Shown here: positions 13,401 to 23,180 of the stretch, piece after piece | Position numbering within the stretch: the first letter of the stretch is position 1 | Layout: the number at the start of each line of letters is the position of its first letter | From: Siderastrea radians | Lineage: Eukaryota; Cnidaria; Anthozoa; Scleractinia; Rhizangiidae | Direction of reading: 5' to 3' | Length of the DNA: 64,000 nucleotides | Assembly (NCBI GenBank): GCA_964017195.1 | Contig: OZ024889.1 | Coordinates: 56,329,574-56,393,573, forward strand | Translations under genes and position numbers: made by a program | Notes under the pieces: generated by a model | What the model saw: only the letters and a program-made list of their open reading frames with translations | Told to the model about the DNA's origin: nothing | Database searches by the model: none

Positions 13401-16400
13401 GGAATCTCTAAAACGGGGAATCTCTAAAATAGGGAATCTCTAAAATATGGAATCTCTAAAACGGGGAATCTCTAAAATAGGGAATCTCTTAAAACGGGGA
13501 ATCTCTAAAATAGGGGATCTCTAAAACGGGGAATCTCTAAAATAGGGAATCTCTAAAATAGGGAACCTCTAAAATGGGGAATCTCTAAAATAGGGAACCT
13601 CTAAAATGGGGAATCTCTAAAACGGGGAATCTCTAAAATAGGGAATCTCTAAAATGGGGAATCTCTAAAATAGGGAATCTCTAAAATGGGGAATCTCTAA
13701 AACGGAGAATCTCTAAAATAGGGAATCCCTAAAACGGGGAATCTTTAAAGCGGGGAATCTCTAAAACGGGGAATCTCTAAAAACGGGGAATCTCTAAAAT
13801 AGGGAATCTCTAAAACGGGGAATCCCTAAAATAGGGAATCTCTAAAACGGGGAATCTCTAAAATAAAAAATTCTCGCAGCGGTCCTTTCGAAACACAGCT
13901 CAGCGGGGTCAAGAGGTCAAGTTCGTGGGGTATGAATGGTGCGACCACCAGCAGTTTGTTGGTTTCTCGTTTTAACGGTTCTCTGCTTGGTGATGTATTT
14001 ATGATTGCCGGTAGTAAAAACCAGCGAATACCAGTTGGGTTTTGACGTTTAGTTCGGTCAGTTCGCGTTATTGAAAGGCGTAGTAATTATTTATGTCTGT
14101 GGGGCTTATCGAATTTCGCAAACCTTATTTCCCTCGAGACATTTGGATGTATCAAGCAACCCTTTTTCCGCAATTTGTTAACTCTGTTGAATTTGCACAA
14201 ACTTTCTTTAGCTGCCATACTTTCCACGGCGGGTAATTTTCTTCTTAACTCAGCGTTTCACTTGCACGCCGATCCAGAACCCGCATCCAGAAGAACTTAC
14301 GCCGTACTGATGAGCTCTAAGAAGAGCGAAACAGCTGTCTATGGCTCAAACCCAGCTCTGTTGAAGTTCCATCGGTGTCGTGTTGATGTCTTGCAAAGTC
14401 AGTTTAGCCTTGCTGCTATGTTTGTCATTACAGATTTTTGTTGGTAGTCTTCCTGAAGTGTTTACGATCTATACTCGCCGGCCTTCATTTTTGTTCAACA
14501 GAGTCTATGTAGCCGTTGTTTGTTGGGTCGTCACGAAGGAGCGTTGCGTGATTACCCAAATGCATAGGAGACGACATTGATCAGTGAAATCAGTTTCCCA
14601 AAACTAGAAATTGTGGTACCGGTGCACGTGCGATATTTTAATTTTCGACATCGCTTGCGTGCAGACATGAATTATTCCTTCCCATAATTCGTGTATGTAC
14701 GCAGGCTACGTACTTGAAATTTTGAGAAAAATTTTAGTAGCTTAATATTTTCATGTACGTGAAATTAATTTCCGTTTCTTTTTCGTTTTTCCGCTTCGTT
14801 TCGTTTTATTCCTTTTTCGTTATGTTTGGCTCCATTCGATTCCGTGTTCGCAGTTACCATAAACAAATTACAGTTGCTTTACATATTAATGGAAGCGCTG
14901 CTTAAAGATCCGAACTTGATTTAGGAAGTTACCTTTTTACGTTAACGTAAGCCGTTCGTACATCGTCTCTAATTTTACATACGCACGTAAAGCTACTTAA
15001 ATTCACGTCTGTACGCACGTAAAATTTACGCAACAGTGGAAATCAACCTTTATGCTTTGTGCTTCAGGTTACCGAATGAGTCAATCTGCTCAAGTAAGCT
15101 ATACATGCAGGCTCTGGCGATTACAATGAATACGTTTTCACGTGCATATGTAAGCCTCACAGATGCTACCCTGGCTCCAAAGGCCCGTTGAGTATAGATC
15201 AGATAGATAAGCAGGGGTATATCAGCCGCATCACAGCGGTTGGAGGTAATTTATTAGTACGCCTTTCAAGCAGAGATTTACATAACGCGAACTCTGAAAT
15301 TCACAACCCAACTGATGACCCCATTTGTTTCCCTGCCGACAATCATAGTTAGTATCGACCTCAGACGTTTTTTGAGGGGGGATTTTTTTGGCCCGCTTTA
15401 TGGGCCATTGATTTCACTCCGCACGTTTAAAAAGAATGACCACGTGATCACAAGTTCGATGACTAAAAGCTGAACCCAAGATCTGTACTGAAAATGCGAT
15501 GAATGAATGAACTGGCAATCATCAAAAATGCTCTCAAATAACGCCGTTCCTGAAATAAAAGGTCGCCCTTGAGGAAAAATTCAGGAAAAGTGTTATCTGA
15601 GGCCAAGAAATATGACGGCGAGTAAAAACTCATTCACCGAAAGTTGAGCGTTGCTGATCTTTGCCGATCTTGCGATCCATAAACTTGTGATCACGTGGTT
15701 GTTTTTTTCAAACCGCGGAGTGAAATCAATAGTCCGTGAAGGGAGCTAAAAAGACCCTTCTTAACGGACGTCTGAGGTCCGATCGTACTGTACATCGACT
15801 GCTAACCCGCCAGCCATGAAAACCAGAAACCTACGAAGTGATCGAAATCAATCAGTCATACAACGCGACCTTGACCTTTTTACCCCGCTAAGCTGAGCTT
15901 CTAAAGAACCGATGCTATGATTTTAAGGTTTCCCATTTCAGAGATTTTCCAGTTTAGAGATTCCCTGTTTTAGAGATTCCCTATTTTAGAGATTCCCCGT
16001 TTTAGAGATTCCCCATTTTAGAGATTCCCTATTTTAGAGATTCCCTATTTTAGAGATTTTCCATTTTAGAGATTCCCTATTTTAGAGATTTTCCATTTTA
16101 GAGATTCCCTATTTTAGAGATTCCCCGTTTTAGAGATTCCCTATTTTAGAGATTCCCCGTTTTAGAGATTCCCTATTTTAGAGATTCCCCGTTTTAGAGA
16201 TTCCCTATTTTAGAGATTCCCTATTTTAGAGATTCCCCAATTTAGAGATTCCCTATTTTAGAGATTTCCCGTTTTAGAGATTCCCTATTTTAGAGATTCC
16301 CTATTTTAGAGATTCCCCGTTTTAGAGATTCCCTATTTTAGAGATTCCCCGTTTTAGAGATTCCCTATTTTAGAGATTCCCCGTTTTAGAGATTCCCTAT

Positions 16401-19400
16401 TTTAGAGATTCCCTATTTTAGAGATTCCCCAATTTAGAGATTCCCTATTTTAGAGATTTCCCGTTTTAGAGATTCCCTATTTTAGAGATTCCCTATTTTA
16501 GAGATTCCCCGTTTTAGAGATTCCCTATTTTAGAGATTCCCCGTTTTAGAGATTCCCTATTTTAGAGATTCCCCGTTTTAGAGATTCCCTATTTTAGAGA
16601 TTCCCCGTTTTAGAGATTCCTTATTTTAGAGATTCCCCGTTTTAGAGATTCCCTATTTTAGAGATTCCCTATTTTAGAGATTCCCCGTTTTAGAGATTCC
16701 CTATTTTAGAGATTCCCCGTTTTAGAGATTCCCTATTTTAGAGATTCCCCAATTTAGAGATTCCCTATTTTAGAGATTTCCCGTTTTAGAGATTCCCTAT
16801 GTTAGAGATTCCCTATTTTAGAGATTCCCCGTTTTAGAGATTCCCTATTTTAGAGATTCCCCGTTTTAGAGATTCCCTATTTTAGAGATTCCCTATTTTA
16901 GAGATTCACCGTTTTAGAGATTCCCCATTTTAGAGATTCCCCGTTTTAGAGATTCCTTATTTTAGAGATTCCCCATTTTAGAGATTCCCTATTTTAGAGA
17001 TTCCCCATTTTAGAGATTCCCTATTTTAGAAATTCCCCATTTTAGAGATTCTCTATTTTAGAGATTCCCCGTTTTAGAGATTCCCTATTTTAGAGATTCC
17101 CCGTTCGCCATTCCCCGTTCCTCGACTCCCCATTCCCTACTTTAGAGATAGCCAAACCGACTGAAACCAACAGCCGCCAACGGTTTCATATTTCGCGTGA
17201 GAACGTTTGGCTTAGGGTGCGTTTCTTTGGGAAAATCCAAATCCGGATTCTTGTATCCAAAAACGGATTTTGCGTTTCTTTACCTAAATCCGAAAATGGA
17301 TTAATCAGGGATTAGTGATCTGAAGAATTCACACTCCGGAGGGTTGTCCAATACTCTGACAAATTTATGCATGGCATTGTATTGTATTCACTTCACATAA
17401 CAATACTGTACAAAAGCATAACAATGAAGAATCAGGCGAAACAATAAGAAATTTAACAATGCTATGCATTGGAATATTGGACAAGTATGACACTCCGAGT
17501 GGATACATCAGTTCAAATCTAAATCCGGATTTTTAGGATTCATGATCAGTGCGTTTCTTTGGGGGACGGATCCGAAAATAGTACATCTGTCAAGCGGTCT
17601 TCCATGCAAATTTACTGGTCTCGCCATATTTTCTCTCGATCTTGCGTGACAAAACATTCGATCGTGAAAACGAAAATTCAGGTGAGTTTTCGTTCCGTAT
17701 ATTTGAAAAGTTTTCTCCAAAAGTACAGACAGAAGCACTGACACGTCAGGATAACTTCATTTGTGTACCATTTCTGTAATTCTGAGACCAGATTTTGCTA
17801 ACTGTGAACGCAAATGGCGAGTTTACTTGAACTACCGGATTTTGCGTTTCTTTGGTGTCGAAGAATCCATATGATCTGGGATCACAAATCTGTTTTCGGA
17901 TTTTCCCAAAGAAACGCACCCTTAATTGTAAGTAAATTATAACAACCCAATCAAAATTCGTTTCTTCGAATGAGTCTACTGTTGGAAGATTTCAATCTTC
18001 AATTTAAAAAGAGAATTTTGATTCCACTAAAGCAATCCGTTCCCGATCAATGAAAATCATTCCTAAATAATGAGCGGAGCACGCTGAGTATTTTGACTGT
18101 AACTAGACATTTATGAAACAGCATTAGCGAAATTTACTGAGCAGGACCAATTCCAAACCAAAAGGGCAGGTTTTAATTATAATGTAGCCACTGATTTGGA
18201 AACTAACTTCTGTGAAATAATAAAAAATGTGCCATACCTCCATCGGTTTGTTTCGGGAAATATCTGTTCGGAAGGCCTAAAATCGTCTGAGATATATTCG
18301 GATTTGATAGCGAAGCGCACTAATGACGTCACAGAATTTTGACCCCTGTGTGACTCAGACAAAACTCAGACAAACAAACCGCTCTCCGTAAGAGCGATGT
18401 ATGGCAAAATTGAGTTGGCCGGCACTTCGGAGGCATATTTAGCGATTGTTTCACGATACTATGGCCAGATGGGCTCAGAATTCGAGAGAAAACCTTAGCT
18501 GTGCGGCATAGAAAGCTAAAACCTTGGTTTGAAACAAAGGGTTTGTCAAACAGAGCGATTATTCAATAAATGTAATATTTTCCCTCAGTTATTGAATGGA
18601 GTCAAGGCAGATTCCGTTATCAATAGGAGCCCTGAAAAATAAATTATTTACAATACAAAAAGGGTATAATAATATATCAGTTGCATACACCTAATTGCAA
18701 TAACGTTGTCATACAAAAATGGAAAAAGGGAATAAAGAAAAAAGCCAAAAAGGAATTAATTAGCCATGCAAATTATTTCTTTATCTCTTTATAATTCTCA
18801 AAGCAATTATGGACGGCGGTGTGTTACTTCAATTTGATGCCTAAACAAACTTTTGAGCCTTAACCCTTCGTCTGAGCAATTCGCTGAATGTAGTTAGCGT
18901 ACCTAATTTATAATTGCAGGCCAATTAAGTAATCAAGCAGCGACGAAGTAAAGAGACATTGTGTAACTTAACCGGCGGAAAATTCGCTGTATTCCCGATG
19001 CGGTAAAGTTCAACTTTATTGAGCACCACTGTGTTGAAATTCGCTGAGTTCGAAGTCTTCCCAAATTAAAGATAGCAGCACCTAGTTCGAAGGGATGCTT
19101 TAGTTTAATGTTTGTGCTGTCTACAGAACGAGGATTGAGACTATCTGGAGTTATGGCACTTGTTTTATTATTTTATCGAATCAATGCATGTTTATCTGAT
19201 CATCAAAACCTACTTTTTATTTGAAAATTGTTCTTTTCCTGTTAACTCAACTACTGCAGTTTAATCACGTCTAGTTAATGAAAAAGAGTGGCTTTTTTGT
19301 TTGAAAGTTTCCATCTTTTCCTGGGCGCTTTAGATTACCAGCGCGATGCAAAATTTTCGAGATATAATTCCTGCGGTTTTGTCCTCCCGAACGCAAGAAT

Positions 19401-19741
19401 CGGATTTCCTTTTTTTTAAATCGAAATTAAAATGCTTCTGGCAGAAACGAACCAGATCAGGTTTCTACTCGTACCAATACCTATTCATGTGCAAGAAATT
19501 GATTTTTCAACTTCTGCAGCCGAATTTACGATGAACCCGGCATCTTCGTTAAATTAGATATGCAAATTAAGCCCTATTTTGCTGCGCTCTGTTATTTGTG
19601 ACCTTATTTGCAATGCACGAGTCAAGTTTAATTTTTACTATCTAAGATCTACCGCAGCCGATTGCTAATTTACTTACCTTGAGCCTTTTGTGCTATATAT
19701 ATCATCATAATCAAAATCAATTTTCCACTGAAGTGGGCCAT
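1014..19741 (-). CDS. Three-Ig-domain type I membrane protein, eight exons
   Basis: Gene model joining exons 19678-19741, 8274-8501, 6666-6827, 4338-4646, 3719-3871, 2840-3017, 2433-2480 and 1014-1047 on the minus strand. The joined length is 1176 nt, giving 391 residues and a TGA stop. The first five introns are all phase 1 and the last two phase 2; phase 1 is usual for Ig-superfamily genes. Residues 1-21 are a signal peptide, Ig1 spans exons 2-3, Ig2 lies in exon 4, Ig3 spans exons 5-6, and a membrane helix spans about residues 367-385 across exons 7-8. The cytoplasmic tail is only about five residues, so the protein cannot signal by itself and probably acts as an adhesion or recognition receptor or needs a partner. 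I do not recognise a specific orthologue. The last two exons rest on phase and hydrophobicity only. Confidence 0.75.
2433..2480 (-). CDS. Ig-gene exon 7: transmembrane helix
   Basis: 48 nt between TTTTTTTAG and CTCAG|GTAAGA, phase 2 to 2. It translates to SPLAYNLYLLVALIL, a hydrophobic helix exactly where a membrane anchor is expected after the last Ig domain. The exon is supported by splice signals, phase match and hydrophobicity, not by homology. Confidence 0.62.
2840..3017 (-). CDS. Ig-gene exon 6: second half of Ig domain 3
   Basis: 178 nt, phase 1 in and phase 2 out. It carries YADSGFYYCCLPSNCA, the F-strand with the second Ig cysteine plus additional cysteines that could form an extra disulfide. 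The donor is AAAG|GTAGGA. The next coding exon must begin in phase 2, which the membrane-helix exon does. Confidence 0.78.
3719..3871 (-). CDS. Ig-gene exon 5: first half of Ig domain 3
   Basis: 153 nt, phase 1 to 1. The pattern GDNVSFECAARGYPLQVEWK is the B-strand cysteine and C-strand tryptophan of an I-set Ig domain. The donor is ATTA|GTAAGT. The second cysteine is supplied by exon 6. Confidence 0.8.
4338..4646 (-). CDS. Ig-gene exon 4: complete Ig domain 2
   Basis: 309 nt, phase 1 to 1. One whole I-set-like Ig domain: the first cysteine in TTVCNVTEG, tryptophan in VSWYKDG, and DGGEYKC with the second cysteine. The donor is AGGG|GTAAGT. This is the most confidently identified domain of the gene. 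Confidence 0.85.
5126..5196 (+). repeat. Dispersed repeat fragment, copy 1
   Basis: The stretch with GGCGATTTTAGACCTTC and GAACAGATGTTCCCC matches, in inverted orientation, 18238-18296 (GGCCTAAAATCGTCTGA on the plus strand there). Two diverged copies inside different introns or intergenic DNA indicate an interspersed element rather than coding sequence. Confidence 0.55.
5841..6252. mobile_element. PIF/Harbinger-like MITE, 412 bp, TTA target duplication
   Basis: Terminal inverted repeats begin GGGGCTGTTCACATGATACC on the left and GGGGCCGTTCACATGATACC on the inverted right end. Both ends are flanked by TTA (5838-5840 and 6253-6255), the 3-bp TWA duplication of PIF/Harbinger transposons. The interior repeats CCAGAATGA and GGAATGA words in both orientations. 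No transposase is present, so it is non-autonomous. It lies in the intron between Ig-gene exons 3 and 4. Confidence 0.8.
6666..6827 (-). CDS. Ig-gene exon 3: second half of Ig domain 1
   Basis: 162 nt, phase 1 to 1, donor AGAA|GTAAG. It contains the F-strand motif LLGRYECHAF, with the second cysteine of the Ig fold, preceded by the NVTLDDDSQWG stretch that matches the usual L-x-D-x-G turn before the cysteine. Confidence 0.78.
7013..7260. repeat. Short hairpin and adjoining probable interspersed repeat
   Basis: GACGTCTCCTATT and AATAGGAGACG form a hairpin at 7020-7045. The adjoining 7090-7200 segment (GGGGGTGTGCCCCCAGAATA, GGCAGCACATACCCATAT) looks like an interspersed repeat. The words GCGTCTCCTATTTCC at 20844 and 21084 are related to the hairpin. 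The open frames across it show no family similarity. Confidence 0.4.
8274..8501 (-). CDS. Ig-gene exon 2: first half of Ig domain 1
   Basis: Acceptor TTTCAG, donor CCCAG|GTGGGT, phase 1 to 1, 228 nt. It carries the first Ig cysteine in EVTCAAS and two N-glycosylation-like sites near NRT. The partner cysteine is in the next exon (GRYECHA), so Ig1 is split by an intron. Confidence 0.78.
9651..10285. mobile_element. Inverted-repeat element with 8-bp GTTATAAC duplication
   Basis: The left end reads ATAGAGGGCAAAATTACTG and the right end, inverted, ACAGAGGGCAAAATTTTC. Identical 8-mers GTTATAAC flank both sides (9643-9650 and 10286-10293). The 8-bp duplication suggests a hAT-type or P-type insertion. 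A second internal GAGGGCAAAATTACTGA at 9721 repeats the terminus. No transposase frame is intact. Confidence 0.65.
10297..10459. repeat. Near-perfect palindrome, 163 bp
   Basis: Arms begin GTAATCGCAT on both strands and continue through GGATAAATTTTCAC and AAAGTTTTCACAAA...TTGCCC to a loop around CGTCGCTACGCGAC. It is only 3 bp from the preceding element's duplication. It is either a separate palindromic MITE or part of a composite. Confidence 0.75.
10460..11900. other. Intron 1 of the Ig gene, no recognised feature
   Basis: AT-rich non-coding DNA. Open frames here are short and show no signal peptide, domain motif or coding-like composition. I see no RNA gene. Confidence 0.5.
12121..13868 (+). 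repeat. 16-bp minisatellite array, left arm
   Basis: About 1.75 kb of units GGGGAATCTCTAAAAC and AGGGAATCTCTAAAAT, often alternating to give a 32-bp period, with rare variants (17-bp AAAAACGGGG units, TTTAAAGCGGGG, AATCTCTAAAATAT). Roughly one hundred units. The strand is strongly purine-skewed (A and G). It lies in intron 1 of the Ig gene. Confidence 0.95.
13869..15930. other. Central domain of the foldback structure
   Basis: About 2 kb between the opposed arrays. The outer 100 bp or so on each side are inverted relatives of each other. The middle contains a secondary palindrome at 15357-15779. Open frames of up to 90 codons are present, but none resembles a transposase or other known domain. 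Confidence 0.5.
15357..15779. repeat. Inverted-repeat MITE inside the foldback centre
   Basis: Arms of about 120 bp begin GACCTCAGACG on both strands and share ATTGATTTCACTCCGC and CCACGTGATCACAAGTT. The loop is about 200 bp. No clear target duplication. It is younger than, or a part of, the surrounding foldback structure. Confidence 0.7.
15931..17146 (-). repeat. 16-bp minisatellite array, right arm, opposite orientation
   Basis: About 1.2 kb of units reading GATTCCCCGTTTTAGA and GATTCCCTATTTTAGA, the reverse complement of the left array. A higher-order pattern is visible: the variant CCCCAATTTAGAG followed by TTTCCCGTTTTAG occurs at 16235, 16427 and 16747, spacings of 192 and 320 bp, which are 12 and 20 units. 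Confidence 0.95.
17215..17921. mobile_element. PIF/Harbinger-like MITE, 707 bp, TTA target duplication
   Basis: The ends read GGGTGCGTTTCTTTGGGAAA on the left and the same word inverted on the right, flanked by TTA at 17212-17214 and 17922-17924. Internal copies of TGCGTTTCTTT occur near 17271, 17550 and 17844. It abuts the right outer edge of the foldback structure. No transposase. Confidence 0.82.
18238..18296 (-). repeat. Dispersed repeat fragment, copy 2
   Basis: Inverted relative of 5126-5196; shared core GGCCTAAAATCGTCTGA and CGGTTTGTTTCGGGAAATA. The repeat may extend over about 18165-18365. Confidence 0.55.
19678..19741 (-). CDS. Ig-gene exon 1: start codon and signal peptide
   Basis: The ATG at 19739-19741 opens 21 codons: a short polar start, a hydrophobic core (LILIMMIYIA) and a QKAQ end, typical of a cleavable signal peptide. 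The exon ends in phase 1 at an AAG|GTAAGT donor. The leftover G joins the first two bases of exon 2 to make Ala. It is too short to stand out as an open reading frame. Confidence 0.72.
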
Positions 19742-20290
19742 CGTATACATTTTGTCCTTTTGGAACTGCACATCTATACTGAAAGCACCTAATCCACCCG
19801 ACAACATTTATGTATACTAATATCCTTCAGACGTGACCGGGATCATTTGATAAGTGACAGATGACGACACACATGCAAGAGATCTGGGTACGAGATTAAC
19901 GGATAGTGTAGTTATTGTGCGTTTGTCTGTGATAAACAAAACGCATAAATTCATTCCTAAATTCATTGCCAAATCACTCAGTCGAAGAAACGAGAGCCCT
20001 GGCGACGTGACTATGACATGATGACGTAATCCACGGGATCAGTATGAATTGACGTCAAAGGACTGTTTGGGAACAACAAACGAATAATAAGACTTAAACG
20101 AGCTGTAACTGAAAATTCCGTTTAACAATGTGATTCTATGTATTTCCTTCCTAGTTATCTACCTACCAGCTGCACCCACCGTTTTTTTTTCTACTATCTA
20201 CCTGCTCACTTTCGTTAGCTAGGACATAAATGTTTTCAAGGCCACTATTTAAGTACGTTATATTCAGATACAATCGGTATCTTTGTTCTA

Positions 20291-20404
20291 GTTCAATTTT
20301 ATCCTGGTTCAATTTTTATTTTCTTTTGTTTTATATTCATTATCATATATTAACATAAAAAAGAACAAAGGAAAATAAAAATTGAACCAAGGATAAAATT
20401 GAAC
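20291..20404. repeat. Short palindromic MITE-like repeat
   Basis: The arms GTTCAATTTTATCC and GGTTCAATTTTTATTTTC are mirrored by GAAAATAAAAATTGAACC and GGATAAAATTGAAC around an AT-rich loop. It lies just upstream of the Ig gene's first exon. Confidence 0.75.
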
Positions 20405-20669
20405 CACAACTCTACATCGCTGAGAATCTCATTATCAACATAGTCGAGAATGAATGTATGAAATTATTGAAATAATCATATATGTGAACTGCGGGTGAAT
20501 TATAAGAAGATGACCACCATCACAGTTACTTTAGGCCTGAATTTTCAGGTTGTTATTTTATCCGTTTAACTTTTAATTGCATACCAGTTTAACATATGAC
20601 TAACGGTAATCAAAAATTCATATATACTTAATCCTACTTAAGAACTGAGTAGATACTTGGTTAAAGAGG

Positions 20670-21147
20670 GTTTAAAGTTGGGCTGTTTTAAGTTAGTAGC
20701 TTGCTCATTCCAAATCCTTAACCTTTTCGAATGTTTTGAGGAGCGGAAATTGTATCATTCCGCGGTTACGTGTAAAGCTGTAAAGCAATTGTGCAACTCA
20801 GCGCGTTTAATAGCGACAGTCACACTCAGTATTGCGTGCGTGCAGGCGTCTCCTATTTCCTTAGCTCCACGCGGAAAAGGGACGTCTGCGTAAAGCGTCT
20901 TTAACCGTGTTTAAAGTTGGGCTGTTTTAAGTTAGTAGCTTGCTCATTCCAAATCCTTAACCTTTTCGAATGTTTTGAGGAGCGGAAATTGTATCATTCC
21001 GCGGTTACGTGTAAAGCTGTAAAGCAATTGTGCAACTCAGCGCGTTTAATAGCGACAGTCACACTCAGTATTGCGTGCGTGCAGGCGTCTCCTATTTCCT
21101 TAGCTCCACGCGGAAAAGGGACGTCTGCGTAAAGCGTCTTTAATCGT
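20670..21147. repeat. 239-bp tandem duplication, two near-identical copies
   Basis: Units 20670-20908 and 20909-21147 are almost identical over their whole length, from GTTTAAAGTTGGGCTG to GCGTCTTTAA. The second diverges only at its end (AATCGTG instead of AACCGTG). Each copy has a frame of about 70 codons that ends in the same stop, but the frame is not coding-like and has no known domain. Such identity means a very recent duplication or an assembly slip. Confidence 0.85.
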
Positions 21148-21336
21148 GTTCCAGTATCCTGCTGTTTTGGGTTTTAAATTTCGCGTACCTAAATAATATT
21201 CATGTAAACAGCGAACTGAACGATTCATCCAAAAGAAATCGCTACTCGGAACAAGCCAATATTTCCTCACTACCCTTTTCAAGCATTTGGACCTATTTTC
21301 GTTACTTTCAGTCCTGTGCGCCTTAAAAGGTCTTTT

Positions 21337-22385
21337 AGCCAGTGTCACCCAAAGTGCTTTGCGCGGTTGTGTTTTTGTTTTGAAGTTTGGCTGGCACGTG
21401 TGCTGGACGTTTTGAAAATTATACCCTGCGGCACTGGCCTTTCAGCAAGCTGATATTTACAGTAGTAGCCTCTGAAAATAGTAATATCTTCATCTCTAGA
21501 TGTTACCGGAGAAAACAACTCTACTGTCTGACTTTGTAGTCAACGCGTATGGAGCTTTTATAACAACCGATTGATCGATCGATCGATCTCGATGGACGTA
21601 AAACCAGAGTAGCCACTTCCACTCGATCTAAAAATAATAAGACCAAAACAAGTAGAAAGAATATTGACGTCTCCATCGTCAGATGTCATTGGAGAAAGCT
21701 ACTCAAGATCTGACTTTGCATTCAATGCGTATACATGGATCTATTACAGGCCGATCGATTGATTGCGCGATCGATCGCATCGACCGATGTCGATGGACGC
21801 AAAACCAGAATATATAGCCACTTACACTTTTTGTAAAAATAAAACATAAACAGACAGTGAACACAAGGAATGATTAAACAGAACAGCACAAGCTCATGAC
21901 CATAAGCATTAATTTTGGAGCAAGCCCTTAGCTACTGTTATTTTGTGGTAAATTAACGTTCCTTCTGTTTTCATTCGGCAACGAATGTAGCACTATTTCG
22001 GCAAACACAGTGTCAGGACTATTGCTGAAACCCGTAGATGTTTTTCTTTCTCTCCGCTACTGATACACGGACTCCTTCAGCCGTACAACTTTGGCAGAAC
22101 CCGGAAGACTCGGCCTTCGCCTCAACTTTCCTGAACCCTACGAGGCATCCAATTTAAAGATCTCCTTCTCCACCGCGAAAACACTTCAGAATTGGGAAAT
22201 ATACAACGAAATCGATACGGCGACACTTAAATGTCGAGTTAAAATTCAGACTAGTGCTTTCGGATCACTAACGGCAGCGATGGAAGAAGATACAAATCAA
22301 ACTTCACGACAATCAAGAAAATGGCGTATTTTTCATATATGAAAATTGTACCTCGGCGCGGAAAGCACTTTGGGTGACACTGGCT
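21337..22385. mobile_element. Inverted-repeat element of about 1.05 kb
   Basis: The left end AGCCAGTGTCACCCAAAGTG and the right end CACTTTGGGTGACACTGGCT are inverse copies extending through GCTTTGCGCG and CGCGGAAAGC. The interior holds two diverged direct repeats (about 21495-21640 and 21680-21835) that share TCTGACTTTG, GCGTAT and TCGATGGACG, plus a GATC-rich run. I saw no clear target duplication and no transposase. Confidence 0.6.
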
Positions 22386-23180
22386 CTTTAAACTGTGGTC
22401 TCTGCAAAAGCTTTCACAAGTTATTATAGAATCCTCGTCGCTTCCGCACGGTTTACCGCGAACGCCGATATACGTGATTAGAATGTACGACAAACTGTAG
22501 AGAAATGGATTTCCTTGTAAACTTTAAATTCTCCGCGACCTTGAACAAGATTTCTATCCATATGCCTCAAGACAGGACAAAATACAGACATATGCCTATG
22601 CTTTTACAAGCAAACGCGGCTTTCTGTTTCCCATTCGCGAGGCTAGCGTACAACTGTTACAATTTCCTAAAAAGGCGTCCTTCAATAAACCAACTCTTTT
22701 ATAGGAGCATAAGATATCAACTTTTCAGTCACGCCTCTTTTTGTTTAATACTATCAAACTACCGCAAAAATCTCTGAATTCCTTGCTGCCAAAAAACTTA
22801 CACCATTTTACTACCAAACCAATCGTTTATTACAAAATTATAATCATTTACAACTTCAGTGACGTCCAGCAATTTACCCTGTCAAATGAACAGACCCGCT
22901 CGTGGGGAAACAGTTTTAACTATTACAAAATCTGAATATCCACTCAAACATCACATAGAATCCTTTCATACCCAATTGTTAATCATATTTTTCGTAACAC
23001 ACAATGTTAGTACAAAATCACTCGTTAAGGTAGCTAGAAAACTAAAGCTGATCAAATATACCACGAAAACTACTAAACAGGTTCGATCAAGGTTCACGCC
23101 AAACAACATTATTCAGCACTGTGAACAGCACCACAGAGAAGTACTGTTCAACAGCTTTCGTTTGAGTGGGCACAATAGCG
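22386..23180. other. Intergenic DNA, no supported gene
   Basis: Contains frames of up to about 117 codons on the plus strand (22505-23212), but they are AT-biased, overlap in several frames and have no domain, signal-peptide or splice support. Confidence 0.45.

Larger units (their letters stand above)
11930..17211. mobile_element. Giant foldback structure with minisatellite arms
   Basis: About 5.2 kb. From outside inward on each side: a short inverted match (CTCACGCG and GTTGGCGGCT on the left, their complements at 17175-17203), the inverted word TGGCTATCTCTAAA (left about 12103, right about 17148), a short lead-in of AACGGGGA units, a long 16-bp minisatellite array, then further inverted similarity inside the arrays (CAGCTCAGCGGGGTCAAGAGG at left about 13900, matching the complement near 15880). 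The centre, about 13.9-15.9 kb, has no coding gene. Inverted repeats built from short tandem repeats are the hallmark of foldback transposons such as Drosophila FB and sea-urchin TU elements. Outer duplications were not found, so exact ends are uncertain. Confidence 0.6.

Noticed and set aside
12121..17146. CRISPR-like or telomere-like repeat array
   Set aside because: The 16-bp units are back to back with no spacers, the host is an animal, and the unit is not TTAGGG; it is a minisatellite.
20657..21132. Duplicated small secreted-like protein (about 70-78 residues)
   Set aside because: Identical frames only because the DNA is tandemly duplicated; composition and lack of signals do not support coding.
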